NCBI GenBank assembly: GCA_045629065.1
Contig: JAZQQK010000009.1
Span: forward strand, 1 to 20,119
Direction of reading: 5' to 3'
DNA from: JAKSSM01 sp045629065
Lineage (GTDB): Bacteria; Bacillota; Clostridia; Peptostreptococcales; Anaerovoracaceae
DNA length: 20,119 nucleotides
The notes under the pieces: generated by a model
What the model was told of the DNA's origin: nothing
Database searches by the model: none
What the model saw: the letters and a program-made list of their open reading frames with translations, nothing else
Made by a program: the position numbers and the translations under genes
Shown here: positions 7,476 to 15,629 of the stretch, piece by piece
Layout of the letters: each line of letters starts with the position of its first letter
Numbering within the stretch: position 1 is the first letter of the stretch

Positions 7476-9191
7476 CTACATTCTTTCTGGGGCTTGCATT
7501 CCGAGGAGTGCTAATCCGTTTCTAATTGTTGTCTTAGCTGCGAGTACGAGTGCAACCTTTGCTACTTTCTCGGCTTCGTCTTCTACAAGGATGTGTTCAT
7601 CGTGATAGAAACGATTGAATGCCTGTGCGATATCTACGATGTGGCGAGTGATGATAGATGGCTCGTACTTTTCGCCAGCTTCTACGATTACATCAGGGAA
7701 TCTATAGATAAGCTTAGCTAAGTCGAAAGCGGATTCGGAAGTTAAGAATTTGGCGTCGATTGCTTTTGCTTCGGCCTTCTTAACGATGTCCTCACCTGCG
7801 TTTCTTAAAATGCTTGCGCATCTAGCGTGTGTGTATTGTACATAAGGGCCTGTCTCACCGTTGAAGTCTAATACCTGGCTCCAGCTGAATACATAGTCCT
7901 TGATTCTGTTATTGGAAAGTTCGTTGAACACTACTGCACCGATTCCGACCATCTTTGCGGTCTCGTCGATTGCGTCTGTGTTGACACCCTTTTCCTTGAT
8001 GATTTCCTTAGTCTGCTCTACGGCTCTGTTCAAAACATCTTCTAAGAATACGACTCTGCCGTGGCGTGTAGACATAGTGCCTTCCTCTAAGGAAACTAAG
8101 CCGAATGGAACGTGTACGATGTCCTTTTGCCATTCGTAGCCCATGAGCTCGAGAATCTTCTTTAACTGTTGGAAGTGAAGGTTCTGCTGTGATGCTACGA
8201 CATAGATTGATTTATAGAAATCATAAGTGTCCTTACGATATTTTGCTGCTGCTAAGTCACGTGTGAGATAGATTGTGGAACCGTCTGATTTTATAATTAC
8301 GGCTGGTGTGAGATTGTATGGCTCGAGGTCAACGATTTCTGCGCCCTTAGAAGGCACCAAAAGGTCCTTAGAACGAAGGCTATCTACTATTGCAGGCATT
8401 TTATCAGAATAGAATGATTCGCCTGCGTATGAGTCGAATTCGATGCCGAGCATTTTATATACTCGAGTGAACTCTTTTAGGGATTCATCTCTGAACCACT
8501 GCCAAAGTTTTACTTCTTCCTCTGAACCGTTCTCGAGCTTAGCAAATGTTTCTCTAGCTTGATCTTCGAGTTCTGGATGAGTCTCTGCCTCTTCATGGAA
8601 CTTAGTGTAGTATGAGAGGAGCGTCTTGATTGGCTCGTTCTTTACATCTGCTTCGTTACCCCAAAGTCTGTATGCCACGATCATCTTTCCGAACTGTGTG
8701 CCGTAGTCGCCTAAGTGGTTGATACGAGTTACGTTATATCCTAAGCAGTCGTAGATTTTATAAAGTGAGTTGCCGATTACTGTGGAGCGGATGTGACCGA
8801 TGTGGAATGGCTTGGCAATGTTAGGTGAGGAGAATTCTACGAGAACGTTCTTTCCTTCGCCCATATCGGACTTGCCGAAGTCGCCCTTCTTTTCTAAAAC
8901 GTCACCGACTACATCTTCTACAAAAGCGGCTTTGCTGATAAACATGTTTACATATGCATTGACCTGCTCAACCTTCTCAAAGATTGCATCGCCTGCGATA
9001 GCTTTTGCGATATCCGCTGCGATGAGTGGAGGTGCCTTGTGAAGCTCCTTTGCGAGCTTGAAACAAGGGAAAGCGTAATCGCCCATCTTGGAGTCCTGTG
9101 GAACTTCAACCATCTGCATGATGTCTGTGAGTTCTAGGCCTGCAACCTCTTTCTTGATTAACTTTGCAATTTCTTCTTTAAAATTCTTCAT
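7476..9191 (-). CDS. argS: Arginyl-tRNA synthetase
   Basis: ArgRS charges tRNA-Arg with arginine. Its 571 residues are near the usual length for the bacterial enzyme. An N-terminal Arg-tRNA-synthetase domain (about 1-85) is followed by the class I catalytic core. The core holds HIGH in FHIGHIRS (His130-His133) and a KMSKS equivalent TMSTRHG (372-378), a degenerate form common in this enzyme. The DALR anticodon-binding domain fills about 450-571 and includes YVQYTHARCASILRNA. The start is supported by AGAGGAT about 8 bases before the ATG. The mutS2 stop lies 13 bases upstream. ArgRS activation usually needs bound tRNA. No T-box or other leader is present, so expression is probably by read-through from the genes upstream. 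Confidence 0.97.
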   Translation of the reverse strand: MKNFKEEIAKLIKKEVAGLELTDIMQMVEVPQDSKMGDYAFPCFKLAKELHKAPPLIAADIAKAIAGDAIFEKVEQVNAYVNMFISKAAFVEDVVGDVLEKKGDFGKSDMGEGKNVLVEFSSPNIAKPFHIGHIRSTVIGNSLYKIYDCLGYNVTRINHLGDYGTQFGKMIVAYRLWGNEADVKNEPIKTLLSYYTKFHEEAETHPELEDQARETFAKLENGSEEEVKLWQWFRDESLKEFTRVYKMLGIEFDSYAGESFYSDKMPAIVDSLRSKDLLVPSKGAEIVDLEPYNLTPAVIIKSDGSTIYLTRDLAAAKYRKDTYDFYKSIYVVASQQNLHFQQLKKILELMGYEWQKDIVHVPFGLVSLEEGTMSTRHGRVVFLEDVLNRAVEQTKEIIKEKGVNTDAIDETAKMVGIGAVVFNELSNNRIKDYVFSWSQVLDFNGETGPYVQYTHARCASILRNAGEDIVKKAEAKAIDAKFLTSESAFDLAKLIYRFPDVIVEAGEKYEPSIITRHIVDIAQAFNRFYHDEHILVEDEAEKVAKVALVLAAKTTIRNGLALLGMQAPERM

Positions 9192-9204
9192 GTTTATCCT
9201 CTAA

Positions 9205-11586
9205 CTAATTCTTTTTTAATTTAACTACTGTGACGCCGTCGCCTCCGTCGCCGAATGCACCCTTGTGATAAGATTCGACGAGCTTATGCTTACGGAGCAT
9301 TCCGCGGATACCGGACTGAAGGATTCCCTCGCCTCGGCCGTGAATTACTGTGACCTCATCGAGGCCAGCCATATATGCATCATCCAAATATTTTTCTACT
9401 TCCATCAAAGCATCGTCTAAGTTCATGCCGATGACATTTCTCTGTGTGGAAACCGTCATCGTCTTCGTCTTGAACATGCTGCCGTGCTTTGCCTTGGCGC
9501 GCTCTTTTGCCTTCTCCTGAACTGTATCTCCGACATACATTAGGTCTTCTACGTTCACGTATATTTTCATGATGCCGCATTCTACCTGCATGTCGCCGTT
9601 AGCATCTGGGAGTGAAACTACCTCACCGTTTTGGTCGAGTGTTAGAACTTTTACCCTATCGCCAATCTTAACGTCATCGACTGATACTGGGTTGTTATTG
9701 ATCTCTTTTACGATGCCACCTTGGTAAAGTTTCTCGCTCTCGGAAAGCCTTCTCTTTGACTCTGCTAAGCGCTTATTTCTCTCGCCTAGGCTATCAACTT
9801 TCGAAAGTGCTCTGAGCTCTTTTTGGACATCGTTTGCTGTGTCCTTTGCGTCTCGGATGATTTCTCTAGCTTCTTCCTTGGCGTTAGCAATTACTTCTTT
9901 TTCGTGCTTTTCGAGGAGCTGTTCACGACGAGTGAGAGCTTCTTCTCGCTTCTTCATCTCGGCTAATGTAGCTTCTGCTTCTCTTAGCTCCTTCTCAGCT
10001 TTTTTCTTATCAGTCTCAATCTTTGTGATTACGTCCTCGAACTCGAGGTCGCGACCTTCGATTAAGCTGTTTGCTCTATCGATAATCTCTCCTGGAAGTC
10101 CGAGCTTTCTGGAAATCTCGAAAGCGTTCGACTTGCCTGGGATACCGATTGAAAGTTTATATGTAGGACTCAATGTCTCAACATTGAACTCCATGGATGC
10201 GTTCTCTACACCCGGTGTGGAAAGCGCATATTTTTTTAATTCGTTGTAGTGCGTTGTAGCGACTGTCATAGCACCCTGGCTCGCAAGTCTTTCGAGTATT
10301 GCGATGGCAAGTGCCGCACCTTCAGTAGGGTCTGTACCAGCTCCAAGTTCATCGAGTAAGACGAGTGACTTTTCGTCTGCCTTGGATACGAGCTCTACCG
10401 TGTTCTTCATGTGCGAAGAGAAAGTGGATAGGCTCTGCTCGATGGACTGCTCGTCGCCGATATCCGCAAAGATTTCTTTGTAGATTGGGATGATGCTAGT
10501 GGATGCTGCCGGAATGTGAAGGCCTGCCTGCGCCATCATCGATAAAAGTCCGATGGTCTTAAGTGTTACTGTCTTACCACCTGTGTTAGGACCTGTGATT
10601 ACCAGTGTGTTATATTCACCGCCTACCGCTACATTAATAGGCACTACTTTTTTCTTTTCGATAAGTGGATGGCGAGCCTGTCTAAGCTCGAGTCTACCTT
10701 CTTCACTTATCTGTGGCTCTTCACCAGAGAGTGCCTGTGAAAGGCGGCCCTTGGCGAACATCACATCAAGGTCTATTAGGATCTTTTGGTTATTGATAAT
10801 ATCGTGAAAATGTTCTGCACAAGCTGATGAAAGTTCCGCGAGGATTCTATCGATTTCTGCCTGCTCGGCGAGTTCGAGTTCTCTTAATCTGTTGTTCAAA
10901 TCAACTATGACCTGTGGCTCGATAAAGAGCGTCGCACCGGATGCGCTTTGGTCGTGGATGATACCTGCGACCTTGCTTCGATATTCGGCCTTTACAGGAA
11001 CTACATATCTGCCATCACGCATAGTGACTACAGAATCTTGAAGGTAAATTTTGCTGTCGGATGAATTAGTGATGTGATTGAGTCTAGCTCTTATCGCATC
11101 GTTTTCTCTTAAGATTTCGCGTCTTATCTTTGCGAGCTCTGGTGATGCGGAATCCGCCATCTCATCCTCTGAAAGTATCGAGCGGTCTATCCTATCCACG
11201 AGCGGTGGGAATGTCACGAGGACTTCTCTCATCGCATCGATTATAGGGAGTTTTGGAAGGTCGCTCTTTAGGAAAGTCACAACATTTTGTGTGACCTTCA
11301 GATTGTAGAGAACGTGGAGAAGTTGCCTCATCGTGAGGCTTCCGCCCTTTCTAGCCAAGTGCAGATATGGTGCGATATCGTAGAGTTCTCCGATAGGTAA
11401 AGTACCTTTGTGCACGATAACAGTGGCCGCTTCAGTAGTCTCAGAAAGCTTCTCACGAATCTCATATGGATCCGTGAGAGGTACGAATTTCTCTAATCTT
11501 TCCTGAGCCATTGTTGAACCGGCCTGTTGCTTTAAAAGTTCAATTATTTTGTTGTATTCGAGAACTTTTAAAGCTTTTTTATTCAT
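9205..11586 (-). CDS. mutS2: MutS2 / RqcU, ribosome-collision ATPase with Smr domain
   Basis: The 793 residues match MutS2, which in Bacillus subtilis binds collided ribosomes and splits them, and has also been linked to recombination suppression. A MutS-like core and lever region (about 1-310) precedes the ATPase: Walker A GPNTGGKT (332-339), Walker B LVLLDE (408-413), then GAGTDPTEGAAL (415-426) and THYNELK (445-451). A long charged coiled coil (about 515-625) follows, then a KOW-like beta domain (636-690) and a C-terminal Smr domain (about 715-793) with HGRGEG (749-754). The usual LDLxG start of the Smr domain reads RNVIG (716-720), so its acidic residue is missing. The ATG lies one base after the zapA stop. 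The mismatch-repair MutS1 domains are absent, so this is not mutS. Confidence 0.96.
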   Translation of the reverse strand: MNKKALKVLEYNKIIELLKQQAGSTMAQERLEKFVPLTDPYEIREKLSETTEAATVIVHKGTLPIGELYDIAPYLHLARKGGSLTMRQLLHVLYNLKVTQNVVTFLKSDLPKLPIIDAMREVLVTFPPLVDRIDRSILSEDEMADSASPELAKIRREILRENDAIRARLNHITNSSDSKIYLQDSVVTMRDGRYVVPVKAEYRSKVAGIIHDQSASGATLFIEPQVIVDLNNRLRELELAEQAEIDRILAELSSACAEHFHDIINNQKILIDLDVMFAKGRLSQALSGEEPQISEEGRLELRQARHPLIEKKKVVPINVAVGGEYNTLVITGPNTGGKTVTLKTIGLLSMMAQAGLHIPAASTSIIPIYKEIFADIGDEQSIEQSLSTFSSHMKNTVELVSKADEKSLVLLDELGAGTDPTEGAALAIAILERLASQGAMTVATTHYNELKKYALSTPGVENASMEFNVETLSPTYKLSIGIPGKSNAFEISRKLGLPGEIIDRANSLIEGRDLEFEDVITKIETDKKKAEKELREAEATLAEMKKREEALTRREQLLEKHEKEVIANAKEEAREIIRDAKDTANDVQKELRALSKVDSLGERNKRLAESKRRLSESEKLYQGGIVKEINNNPVSVDDVKIGDRVKVLTLDQNGEVVSLPDANGDMQVECGIMKIYVNVEDLMYVGDTVQEKAKERAKAKHGSMFKTKTMTVSTQRNVIGMNLDDALMEVEKYLDDAYMAGLDEVTVIHGRGEGILQSGIRGMLRKHKLVESYHKGAFGDGGDGVTVVKLKKN

Positions 11587-11587
11587 G

Positions 11588-12052
11588 TTATCTCTTTAAT
11601 TTTGCAATCTGATCTTTTAACTGGATGTTTTCCATCTGCACATCAAAGTAGGAGCTTTCGAACTCGCTGCATCTAGCTTCGAGTTCAGCAATCTTCTTCT
11701 TTAAGTCCTGAGTGTCAGTGGAGTTCATCTCTACTTTTTCTTTGTACTTAGCGCTGCTTCTCTTTGCCTCGTCCCACATCTTCATGTAGTTCTCAACTTC
11801 GGCCTTAAGCTGTCTATTCTTTTCCTTAAGGTCGTCGTTGTCATGCTTGTGTGCATAGTATTCGTCTGCGATGTTGATGCATGCGAGCACTGCAAGTGAG
11901 CCAGGAACTCCGCTTGGTGGGAAGCACTGTGCGATTTCTTTCATCTTGGCATCTACGAATTCTGCAACTTCGATGATATCCTTTTCGTCGCGTTCTCCGG
12001 AGATTGTGTAGTCTTGACCATAGATTCTAACTTTAACCTTATTTTCTGCCAT
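11588..12052 (-). CDS. zapA: Cell division protein ZapA with long C-terminal coiled coil
   Basis: ZapA binds FtsZ and bundles its filaments at the division site. Residues 1-70 form the ZapA globular domain: KVKVRIYGQDYTISG, the acidic DEKDIIEVAEFVDAKM, and VLACINIADEYY. Residues about 72-153 are a long heptad-rich coiled coil, making 154 residues against the 85-110 typical of the family. The Shine-Dalgarno AGGAGG overlaps the pheT stop codon TAG and lies 6 bases before the ATG, so zapA translation is probably coupled to pheT. The position between pheT and mutS2 is the conserved Bacillota location of zapA (yshA in Bacillus subtilis), which supports the name. The extra coil could lengthen the FtsZ cross-bridge (inference). 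Confidence 0.93.
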   Translation of the reverse strand: MAENKVKVRIYGQDYTISGERDEKDIIEVAEFVDAKMKEIAQCFPPSGVPGSLAVLACINIADEYYAHKHDNDDLKEKNRQLKAEVENYMKMWDEAKRSSAKYKEKVEMNSTDTQDLKKKIAELEARCSEFESSYFDVQMENIQLKDQIAKLKR

Positions 12053-12061
12053 GGTGTCCTC

Positions 12062-14506
12062 CTAGATTTCTCTAAGTGTTACGTTTAACTTTTCCTTCAA
12101 AGCATCGAGAACCTTGCTGTGTGCTTTCTGTACGTCTTCGTCAGTAAGTGTTCTGTCTGCGTGTCTATATGTGAGTGAGAATGCCATACTCTTCTTACCT
12201 TCTGGAATATTAGTTCCGCGGTAGATATCGAAGAGTTTAACATCGTTTAAGATTGTGTCTTCGGAAGCTATGATAACTTGCTCGATTTCTTCTACTGTCA
12301 TATCTTCGTCGCAAAGGAGAGCGATGTCTCTATTCATTGCTGGATACTTAGGAAGCTGGTGATAAAGCTTAGTTGTATCTGAAAGCTCAACTAATGTTTC
12401 GAAGAACATTTCGCAAGCATAGCATCTAGTGTCAATGCCGAAGTTTTCTGCAACTTCTGGATGAACTTCACCAAAAATTCCGAGCTCGATATCGTCATCG
12501 CCTTCTACTGGCATTACGACTCTAGCACATCTTCCTGGGTGGAATGGACCGTATTCTGACTCTGGTACGAACTTGAGGTTTCTAATTCCAAGCTTGTCTA
12601 AGAGTGAAACGATCATACCCTTCACGAGGTAGAAGTCGCAACCCTTACCATACATACCAATAGATAAATTATCTGACTCGTAAGGTAATGACTTTTCGTC
12701 AATCATGTTAGCCATGAATGTGTTGCCAATTTCGAATGCCTTGACCTCTTCAACATTTCTAGCAAAGTTACGTCCGAGAACTTCTAACATCTCTGGTAAG
12801 AGAATAGTTCTCATAACGGATGTGTCTTCGCCTAATGGGTTCATAATCTTTACGAATGCTCTCTCGATGGAGTCTTCGTCGATTCTTACATCGTCAATGC
12901 TCTTTGGGCTAACGAATGAATATGTCTGGATTTCGTTAGCGCCCATACCGCAAAGTGTGTCGCGAACCAGGTCCTTAATGTCTCTATCGTATGCTTGGCC
13001 AGCTTCGCTATTTCCCTTTGGAATTGTGATTGGAAGCTCGTCGTAGCCGTACATTCTAGCTACTTCTTCTACGATATCTTCTTCGATGTTGATATCCTGA
13101 CGAACTGTAGGCGCAGTGATAATCATCTCATCGCCAGTGCCTTCAACCTTCATCTCTAAGCTTTCGAGGTAGCCAACCATTGTCTCTCTAGTCAAGTTCA
13201 TTCCGAGAACCTTGTTGATTCTAGAAACTCTTGCATGTACTGGCTTTGCTACTTCTACGTGTGGATAGATGTCAACTCTACCCTTGATAACTTCGCCTGC
13301 TCCTAACTTTTCGATTAAGTAGCAAACTCTGTCTGCTGCAGCTTCGCAGAGGTTAGGGTCGATACCCTTTTCGTATCTGCCGGAAGCTTCAGTTCTTAAG
13401 CCTAACTTCTTTGCTGTGAATCTAACTGAGTTGGAAAGGAAGTTAGCTGATTCGATGACGATTGTATTAGTGTCATTAGTGATTTCGGAGTTAAGTCCGC
13501 CCATAACGCCTGCGATAGCTACCGCCTTCTCAGCATCGTTAATCATGAGCATATCTGAATCCAACGTTCTCTCAGTTCCATCGAGTGTTGTGAACTTATC
13601 GCCTGCCTTAGCTACATCTACGATAATCTTGTGACCTGCGATGGAGTCGATATTGAATGCGTGGAGTGGTTGACCATATTCGATCATTACGAAGTTAGTA
13701 ATGTCGACGATGTTGTTGATAGGTCTCATTCCAGCGTGGATTAATCTTCTCTGCATCCACCATGGGGATGGTTCAATCTTTACGTTCTTAACTACTCTTG
13801 CTGTATAGCGCTTGCAGAGGTCTGATTTAACTTCTGCTTTGATGTAGTCGTTAACGTCGCCAGTTTCGTTCTGGCATTTTGTCTCTGGGTAAACGAGCTT
13901 TGTTCCTAAAGTTGCAGCTGCTTCTCTAGCAATACCGAGCATTGACAAGCAGTCTGATGATCTATTAGGTGTGATATCAAAGTCTGCAATTGCATCCTTT
14001 AACTCTAATGCTTCAGCAAAATCTGCGCCTACTGGATATTCCTTGTCGAGAATCCAGATACCTTCTCTTTGGTCAATAGGAACTACCTTGTCGTTAAATC
14101 CTAATTCGCCAAAGCTGCAAAGCATACCATTGGATTCTACTCCTCTAAGTTTTCCCTTTGTAATCTTTACTCCGCCCTCAACCTTTGGTTGTCCGTGAAG
14201 TGGACCAGGGATTCTGGAATTGTGAAGTGCTACTGCAACATAAGCGCCTTCGAATACATTAGGTGCACCTGTTACAATCTGGCAAAGTTCGCTTTCGCCG
14301 ATATCAATCTGGCAAACTACTAACTTGTCAGCATCTGGGTGCTTGTCTATCTTTACTACTTTACCAACTACTACTTTTTCGTAATCGTTGCCTACGAGCT
14401 CTAAAGTTTCGAGTTCGGAGCCAGTTACTGTCATACGATCGCAGAATGTAGTGGCATCAACTTTAATTTCTGTATAATCCTTAAGCCATTCTAAGCTTAC
14501 TATCAT
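12062..14506 (-). CDS. pheT: Phenylalanyl-tRNA synthetase beta subunit
   Basis: This is the beta subunit of the alpha2-beta2 enzyme that charges tRNA-Phe. Its 814 residues are close to the family norm of about 800. An N-terminal EMAP-like tRNA-binding domain (about 40-150, with HPDADKLVVCQI) is followed by the B3/B4 editing domain and the B5 domain. A catalytic-like core comes next, and a C-terminal anticodon-binding FDX-ACB domain starts near 720 (KYPAMNRDIALL). The start is fixed at MIVSLEWLKDY by AGGAGGA 7 bases upstream. An in-frame extension of 29 codons back to 14593 is open but runs through the hairpin-rich gap and does not look like PheT. The gene follows pheS after a 100-base gap and is followed 9 bases later by zapA. 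Confidence 0.97.
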   Translation of the reverse strand: MIVSLEWLKDYTEIKVDATTFCDRMTVTGSELETLELVGNDYEKVVVGKVVKIDKHPDADKLVVCQIDIGESELCQIVTGAPNVFEGAYVAVALHNSRIPGPLHGQPKVEGGVKITKGKLRGVESNGMLCSFGELGFNDKVVPIDQREGIWILDKEYPVGADFAEALELKDAIADFDITPNRSSDCLSMLGIAREAAATLGTKLVYPETKCQNETGDVNDYIKAEVKSDLCKRYTARVVKNVKIEPSPWWMQRRLIHAGMRPINNIVDITNFVMIEYGQPLHAFNIDSIAGHKIIVDVAKAGDKFTTLDGTERTLDSDMLMINDAEKAVAIAGVMGGLNSEITNDTNTIVIESANFLSNSVRFTAKKLGLRTEASGRYEKGIDPNLCEAAADRVCYLIEKLGAGEVIKGRVDIYPHVEVAKPVHARVSRINKVLGMNLTRETMVGYLESLEMKVEGTGDEMIITAPTVRQDINIEEDIVEEVARMYGYDELPITIPKGNSEAGQAYDRDIKDLVRDTLCGMGANEIQTYSFVSPKSIDDVRIDEDSIERAFVKIMNPLGEDTSVMRTILLPEMLEVLGRNFARNVEEVKAFEIGNTFMANMIDEKSLPYESDNLSIGMYGKGCDFYLVKGMIVSLLDKLGIRNLKFVPESEYGPFHPGRCARVVMPVEGDDDIELGIFGEVHPEVAENFGIDTRCYACEMFFETLVELSDTTKLYHQLPKYPAMNRDIALLCDEDMTVEEIEQVIIASEDTILNDVKLFDIYRGTNIPEGKKSMAFSLTYRHADRTLTDEDVQKAHSKVLDALKEKLNVTLREI

Positions 14507-14513
14507 TTTAATC

Positions 14514-14520
14514 TCCTCCT
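14514..14520 (-). promoter_or_regulatory. Ribosome binding site that fixes the pheT start
   Basis: AGGAGGA on the minus strand lies 7 bases before the ATG at 14506 and selects this start over the longer open frame from 14593. The inverted repeat at 14524-14555 ends only three bases upstream of it. Confidence 0.85.
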
Positions 14521-14523
14521 TGC

Positions 14524-14555
14524 TATAATTTGCGACCATCGCGGAGCAAATTATA
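14524..14555 (-). repeat. Perfect 10-bp inverted repeat just upstream of the pheT ribosome binding site
   Basis: TATAATTTGC and GCAAATTATA flank a 12-base loop containing CCGCGATGG. In RNA it would form an A/U-rich hairpin with its base three nucleotides before the pheT Shine-Dalgarno sequence. It could tune pheT translation or protect the pheT message, or it could be a small repeat element. The structure is seen directly; the role is unknown. Confidence 0.6.
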
Positions 14556-14569
14556 TCGAATTTACCTTG

Positions 14570-14593
14570 CGCCAACGGCGGTGCCGCAGGCAC
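14570..14593 (-). repeat. Two small G+C-rich hairpins in the pheS-pheT gap
   Basis: On the minus strand, GTGCC-TGC-GGCAC (14593-14581) is followed directly by CGCC-GTT-GGCG (14580-14570). A competing pairing of CCTGCG with CGCAAGG is also possible. No T-run follows, so neither is a normal intrinsic terminator. With the inverted repeat at 14524-14555 they make nearly the whole pheS-pheT gap foldable. Confidence 0.5.
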
Positions 14594-14606
14594 ATCAAAG
14601 AATTCG

Positions 14607-15629
14607 TTACTTGAATTGCTCGATAAATCTCATGTCGTTTTCATAGAGTAAACGAATGTCATCGATTTCGTTTCTTAACATTGCTACACGCTCAACACCC
14701 ATACCGAATGCGAAGCCCGTATACTTTTCTGGGTCGATTCCGCCAACGTTTAATACGTTTGGATGAACCATACCGCAGCCTAAAATCTCAATCCAACCGG
14801 ATCCCTTGCAAACTCTGCAACCTCTGCCGCCACACTTGAAGCAGGAAACGTCCATCTCGGCGCCTGGTTCTGTAAATGGGAAGTAGCTGTTACGGAATCT
14901 AGTCTTTGTCTCTTCGCCGAACATCTTCTTTGCGAAGCTATCCAATGTTCCCTTGAGGTCAGCCATTGTGATGCCCTCATCAACTACCAAGCCTTCTACT
15001 TGGTGGAATACTGGTGAGTGAGTTGCATCTGGTGTGTCAGCACGGAATACTCTACCTGGAGCAAACACTCTGATAGGTGGCTGCTGGCTCTTGATAGTTC
15101 TAATTTGAACTGGTGATGTCTGTGTTCTTAAGAGAACTTCGTCGTTTACATAGAATGTATCTGTCAAGTCTCTAGCTGGGTGATAAGGTCCTACGTTTAA
15201 AGCATCGAAATTGTTATATACTGTTTCGATTTCTGGTCCCTCTACTAAAGTGAAGCCCATGGATTTGAATACCTTGGAGATTTCTTCGATAGTGAGTGTA
15301 ACTGGATGCTTGGATCCAACCTTAACCTCTGTGCCTGGTTCTGTGACATCGATTCTCTCTGCCTTGAACTTAGCTTCTTGAGCCTTTGACTTTAACTGCT
15401 CAAACTTTTCTGCTAAAAGGTTCTCGATTTCTTGCTTAGTCTGGTTAGCAGCCTGACCGAGTGCCTTTCTTTCGTCTGGTGATAAGCCACCCATAGATTT
15501 TAAGATTTCTGTGAGTTGGCCTTTCTTTCCGAGAACTTTAACTCTTAAATCTTCGGCTTCCTGCATGGAAGCAGCTTCAGATAATTTCTTTCTTGCCTCT
15601 TCTAAAATTTCCTTTAATTTTTCTTGCAT
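14607..15629 (-). CDS. pheS: Phenylalanyl-tRNA synthetase alpha subunit
   Basis: This is the catalytic alpha subunit, 340 residues, the standard length for Bacillota. An N-terminal coiled coil (about 1-90) contacts tRNA-Phe. The class II core carries GPEIE (131-135) and HPARDLTDTFY (150-160), motif 2 in FRADTPDATHSP (195-206), and motif 3 in FAFGMGVERVAML (306-318). Four cysteines (263, 266, 271, 274) in a CxxC-x4-CxxC arrangement form a zinc-knuckle-like insert known in many bacterial PheS proteins. The ATG overlaps the end of the trmH-family gene by 16 bases and follows AAGGAT at a suitable distance, so translation is probably coupled. There is no T-box leader upstream. Confidence 0.97.
   Translation of the reverse strand: MQEKLKEILEEARKKLSEAASMQEAEDLRVKVLGKKGQLTEILKSMGGLSPDERKALGQAANQTKQEIENLLAEKFEQLKSKAQEAKFKAERIDVTEPGTEVKVGSKHPVTLTIEEISKVFKSMGFTLVEGPEIETVYNNFDALNVGPYHPARDLTDTFYVNDEVLLRTQTSPVQIRTIKSQQPPIRVFAPGRVFRADTPDATHSPVFHQVEGLVVDEGITMADLKGTLDSFAKKMFGEETKTRFRNSYFPFTEPGAEMDVSCFKCGGRGCRVCKGSGWIEILGCGMVHPNVLNVGGIDPEKYTGFAFGMGVERVAMLRNEIDDIRLLYENDMRFIEQFK

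Noticed and set aside
14550..14580. Internal promoter for pheT using the TATAAT within the inverted repeat
   Set aside because: A perfect TATAAT is present on the minus strand, but the only TTG-type -35 (TTGGCG) is 14 bases away, too close, and a 17-base spacing gives a poor CCGTTG.
14507..14593. In-frame 29-codon N-terminal extension of PheT
   Set aside because: It crosses the hairpin-rich gap, lacks a ribosome binding site and does not resemble PheT, which starts at MIVSLEWLKDY right after a strong AGGAGGA.
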